Below are positions 5,993 to 7,961 of a stretch of 7,961 nucleotides of DNA, piece after piece. Each line of letters starts with the position of its first letter. The first letter of the stretch is position 1. This stretch comes from JAWXUK01 sp044432725. GTDB taxonomy: Bacteria > Bacillota > Clostridia > Oscillospirales > Oscillospiraceae. The translations under genes and the position numbers were made by a program. Location: NCBI GenBank assembly GCA_044432725.1, contig JAWXUL010000062.1:1-7961 (forward strand). The letters are read 5' to 3'. Below the pieces are notes generated by a model. It searched no databases. It saw nothing but the letters and a program-made list of their open reading frames with translations, and had not been told where the DNA came from.

Positions 5993-7804
5993 TTATTGCA
6001 CCCCTCTTGAGCGTTTTCCACGTTTTGATTTTGGCTTTGTCTTCTTGGTTTCTTCCACTTTTTTCAAAGGGGGGTTGAGGATTTCCAGTGCCGCCGTTGC
6101 GTAGTTCCGTATATCAAGTGGCTCATTCCGCTTGTACCCACTACTTTTAAGCACCCAGCTGTACTGTGCTACTCCTTTTTTATAGGTCATCACCATTTTT
6201 TCAGATGTCAAGCCCTTGAAGTAGATTTCATCATATCCACACTCTTCTTCTTTTGGGAAATGACAATACCCCGCTCCCTCATGCTCTATCCCTAATCGCT
6301 GGTAGAGCAAAGCTTTTCCTGTGTCCACACCGATGGTGAACAGGTGAGCGTCCGCAATGTTTGTCTTTGATGGTTTGTTGAAATACGGCACTGCGGCACC
6401 GCCTTTGCCTTTGATGGCAAAGACACGTTTGGAGAAATGTGCCTTGCAGAACTGATACACTGCGGTGGTGAAGTGTCCACCTGAATCCATGCAAGTGCAT
6501 TGAATGTCCAGCACTCGCCCATCCGCTGTGGTGAATGTGCTAGACAGATACTGAGATAAATCGTCCCACACCTTTTTCTTTTTCAAGTCCCCATAGATCA
6601 CCTGATAGCGAATGCCCCACGATTCCTTTTCCTCACCCCAGCCTACCACTTCAATTTCAAAGCGGTCATCTTGGGTGTCTACACCTGCGGTAAGGACAAG
6701 AACGTCAGAAGGAACTTCACAGTTGTATTTTTCACGCCGCCGATAAATATCATCTGTTTCAATTTGTTCCCCTTCTTCCTCCCATGTCTGTCCCATTTCG
6801 GTGTTGGTCCAAACTTTGAGAAGTTCAATATTCCCTTTCTTGGATTCCTCCACCGCCTTGAGGAATTTTTCCACCACCTCTTTCCACTCTACAAAAGGGG
6901 AAACAAGAGAGTTGAGGTGGAAACCTCGGACAGCACGATCCGGAAATTTCGCAACAAACTTGCCGTGCTTGTACTGTTCTTTCCATGTGGTTTCCTCTGA
7001 TAACACACCGCACTTATCACAGCAATGGCTTATATCCGTCAAATCTTCTTTGTCAAAGATGATATTCGCCCACTCCAAGCTGACATATTCACCACATTCT
7101 GGACAGGGGACATACCACGTTTCCTGTGTGCTGTGCTCATACTCCACTTCAATTCTGGATATTCCCTTGATTGTTGGGGTAGACACACACACCTCTTTCC
7201 GATTCCAGAAAGTGGCAAGACGTTTGCCAGCCAGCAGAAGAGGGTCACCCTCATTCCCTGCGGTGGCTGGGTATCGGTCTATTTCATCTGCAAGTAAAAT
7301 GCGGATTGGTCTGGAAGCCAGAGAGGAGGCTGAATTTGCCCCCACCATGGTCACATGACCACCTGCAAAAATCTTTTGCAAAATGGTGTTCCCACTGTTT
7401 CTGGATTTATCATTGACCTTATTTTTCAAGACTGGTGTGTCCCTTAGCATAGGGGACAGCCTATCTTTAGAAAATGTTTCTGCCATCTGGATGGTGGGCT
7501 GTAGTACCATAATAGGGCTTGGGTCGTAGTGCATATAAAAGGCAATCACATTGAGGATGAAGGCATCCGTTTTGCCAATTTGAGCACAGGACATCACCAC
7601 CACCTTTGGGGTGTTCAGGTCACAGATTGCGTCCATGATTTCCCCTTGATAGGGTGCTTTGGATGTGCGCCACCGCCCCGGCTCTGCGGAGGATTCCGAT
7701 GACAGGCGGCGGTGCTTATCTGCCCATGTGGATATGGTCAGGTTTGGCGGTGGGGCAAGGGTAGAAAAAATTCTAGTAAACAAGTCACTGGTCTGTTTCT
7801 TCAT
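5993..7804 (-). CDS. terL: Phage terminase large subunit, GpA family (packaging ATPase and nuclease)
   Basis: This is the motor that cuts concatemeric phage DNA and pumps it through the portal. With the ATG at 7804 the product is 603 aa, close to lambda gpA (641 aa). N-terminal ATPase: a Walker-A-like loop SCAQIGKT (residues 72-79), Walker B ILLADE ending in D173-E174, and a coupling motif STPT (208-211). A Cys4 zinc-ribbon-like segment follows: CPEC (234-237) paired with CDKC (262-265). The C-terminal nuclease has AGVDTQDDRFE with D376, MDSGGH with D440, and LDIRNYA with D564, the usual acidic-residue pattern of GpA nucleases. The tail is very basic (KTKPKSKRGKRSRG). The frame is open up to an ATG at 7894, but that one has no Shine-Dalgarno and would overlap the small subunit by 110 nt; the 7804 ATG has AAGAGG 6 nt upstream (7811-7816). 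The family call is secure; the start is likely. Confidence 0.96.
   Translation of the reverse strand: MKKQTSDLFTRIFSTLAPPPNLTISTWADKHRRLSSESSAEPGRWRTSKAPYQGEIMDAICDLNTPKVVVMSCAQIGKTDAFILNVIAFYMHYDPSPIMVLQPTIQMAETFSKDRLSPMLRDTPVLKNKVNDKSRNSGNTILQKIFAGGHVTMVGANSASSLASRPIRILLADEIDRYPATAGNEGDPLLLAGKRLATFWNRKEVCVSTPTIKGISRIEVEYEHSTQETWYVPCPECGEYVSLEWANIIFDKEDLTDISHCCDKCGVLSEETTWKEQYKHGKFVAKFPDRAVRGFHLNSLVSPFVEWKEVVEKFLKAVEESKKGNIELLKVWTNTEMGQTWEEEGEQIETDDIYRRREKYNCEVPSDVLVLTAGVDTQDDRFEIEVVGWGEEKESWGIRYQVIYGDLKKKKVWDDLSQYLSSTFTTADGRVLDIQCTCMDSGGHFTTAVYQFCKAHFSKRVFAIKGKGGAAVPYFNKPSKTNIADAHLFTIGVDTGKALLYQRLGIEHEGAGYCHFPKEEECGYDEIYFKGLTSEKMVMTYKKGVAQYSWVLKSSGYKRNEPLDIRNYATAALEILNPPLKKVEETKKTKPKSKRGKRSRGVQ
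6001..6007 (-). promoter_or_regulatory. Ribosome binding site deciding the TTG start of the gpW-like gene
   Basis: AGAGGGG on the minus strand, inside the last codons of the terminase gene and 8 nt before the TTG at 5992. Because an in-frame TAA is the codon just before TTG, no longer protein is possible, so this site fixes the start. Confidence 0.75.
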
Positions 7805-7961
7805 CGGTTGCCTCTTCACTGTCCATCCCTCCCATTCCATCTTCTCGGAACAGTGTGTTGAAGTCAGACAATTCTTCCAAAGCTTCATCCACATGGTTCT
7901 TGATTATCTCAAAAATCTCTGTTCTATTGGTTTTCTTTACCAGAATAGGGGAAAGTTTTGC
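7785..7961 (-). CDS. Terminase small subunit, C-terminal part only (5' end outside window)
   Basis: An open frame enters from the right edge and stops at TGA 7785-7787, giving 58 residues, from AKLSPILVKK to EEATDEETDQ. The visible part has a helical stretch (TEIFEIIKNHVDEALEELSDF) followed by a Gly/Met turn and an acidic tail. The N-terminal DNA-binding domain expected of a Nu1-type small terminase is outside the window, so the assignment rests on position directly upstream of the large terminase and on the 20-nt overlap with it. In lambda-like phages this subunit recognises the packaging site and recruits the large subunit; its C-terminus contacts the large subunit. The large-subunit Shine-Dalgarno and start lie inside this reading frame, consistent with translational coupling. 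The family is inferred, not shown by a motif. Confidence 0.65.
   Translation of the reverse strand, partial: AKLSPILVKKTNRTEIFEIIKNHVDEALEELSDFNTLFREDGMGGMDSEEATDEETDQ

Noticed and set aside
6061..6080. C6 run and A6 run near the end of the terminase gene as a programmed frameshift site
   Set aside because: The runs are not in the phase of a slippery heptamer, and both shifted frames offer no plausible extension; the adjacent TAA/TTG junction explains the gene boundary.
6801..7358. 185-codon plus-strand open frame opposite the large terminase
   Set aside because: It lies wholly antisense to conserved ATPase and zinc-ribbon coding, shows no recognisable domain, and all supported genes are on the minus strand.
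7805..7894. 30-residue N-terminal extension of the large terminase from the ATG at 7894
   Set aside because: No Shine-Dalgarno before that ATG, would overlap the small subunit by 110 nt, and the added Trp/Cys-rich residues do not look like a terminase N-terminus.

Overview
The window is a tightly packed, single-strand (minus) block of tailed-phage virion genes, almost certainly part of a siphovirus genome or prophage. Read right to left in transcription order it gives: C-terminus of the small terminase subunit (cut by the window edge), large terminase subunit (GpA type), gpW-like head-completion protein, lambda-B-type portal, ClpP-fold prohead protease with an apparent nested scaffold, gpD-like capsid decoration protein, gpE-like major capsid protein, gpFII-like head-tail connector, gpZ-like minor tail protein, gpU-like tail terminator, and the start of a HeH/LEM-type protein with an acidic repeat tail. 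This is the lambda order Nu1-A-W-B-C/Nu3-D-E-(FI)-FII-Z-U, with FI missing and a non-lambda gene where V (tail tube) would be expected.

Host: nothing in the window names the host. Most genes have purine-rich Shine-Dalgarno sequences close to AGGAGGTGA (for example AGGGGGTGA, AAGGAGTGA, AGAGGTGA), two genes start with TTG, and base composition looks moderate to AT-leaning by eye. This fits a Firmicute (Clostridia-like) host better than an enterobacterium, but that is inference. No bacterial gene, integrase, tRNA or att site is visible, so prophage versus free phage cannot be decided.

Layout and logic: the right part (about 4130-7961) holds DNA packaging and the portal vertex. The terminase cuts and pumps DNA, the portal forms the entry channel, and gpW-like protein later seals it. 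The middle (1592-4170) holds capsid assembly: protease, scaffold, decoration and shell proteins. The left part (1-1592) holds the connector and tail-joining proteins. Intergenic gaps are 0-27 nt and many starts overlap the preceding stop or have their Shine-Dalgarno over it, so the block looks like one translationally coupled operon. Its promoter and terminator lie outside the window. There is no gene-free stretch longer than 27 nt.

No new defence or accessory system was found. The points most worth checking are the in-frame internal start that would yield a Nu3-like scaffold, the 32-bp perfect direct repeat with 60-bp period in the last gene, the absence of an FI homologue, and the back-to-back TAA/TTG junction between terminase and gpW.
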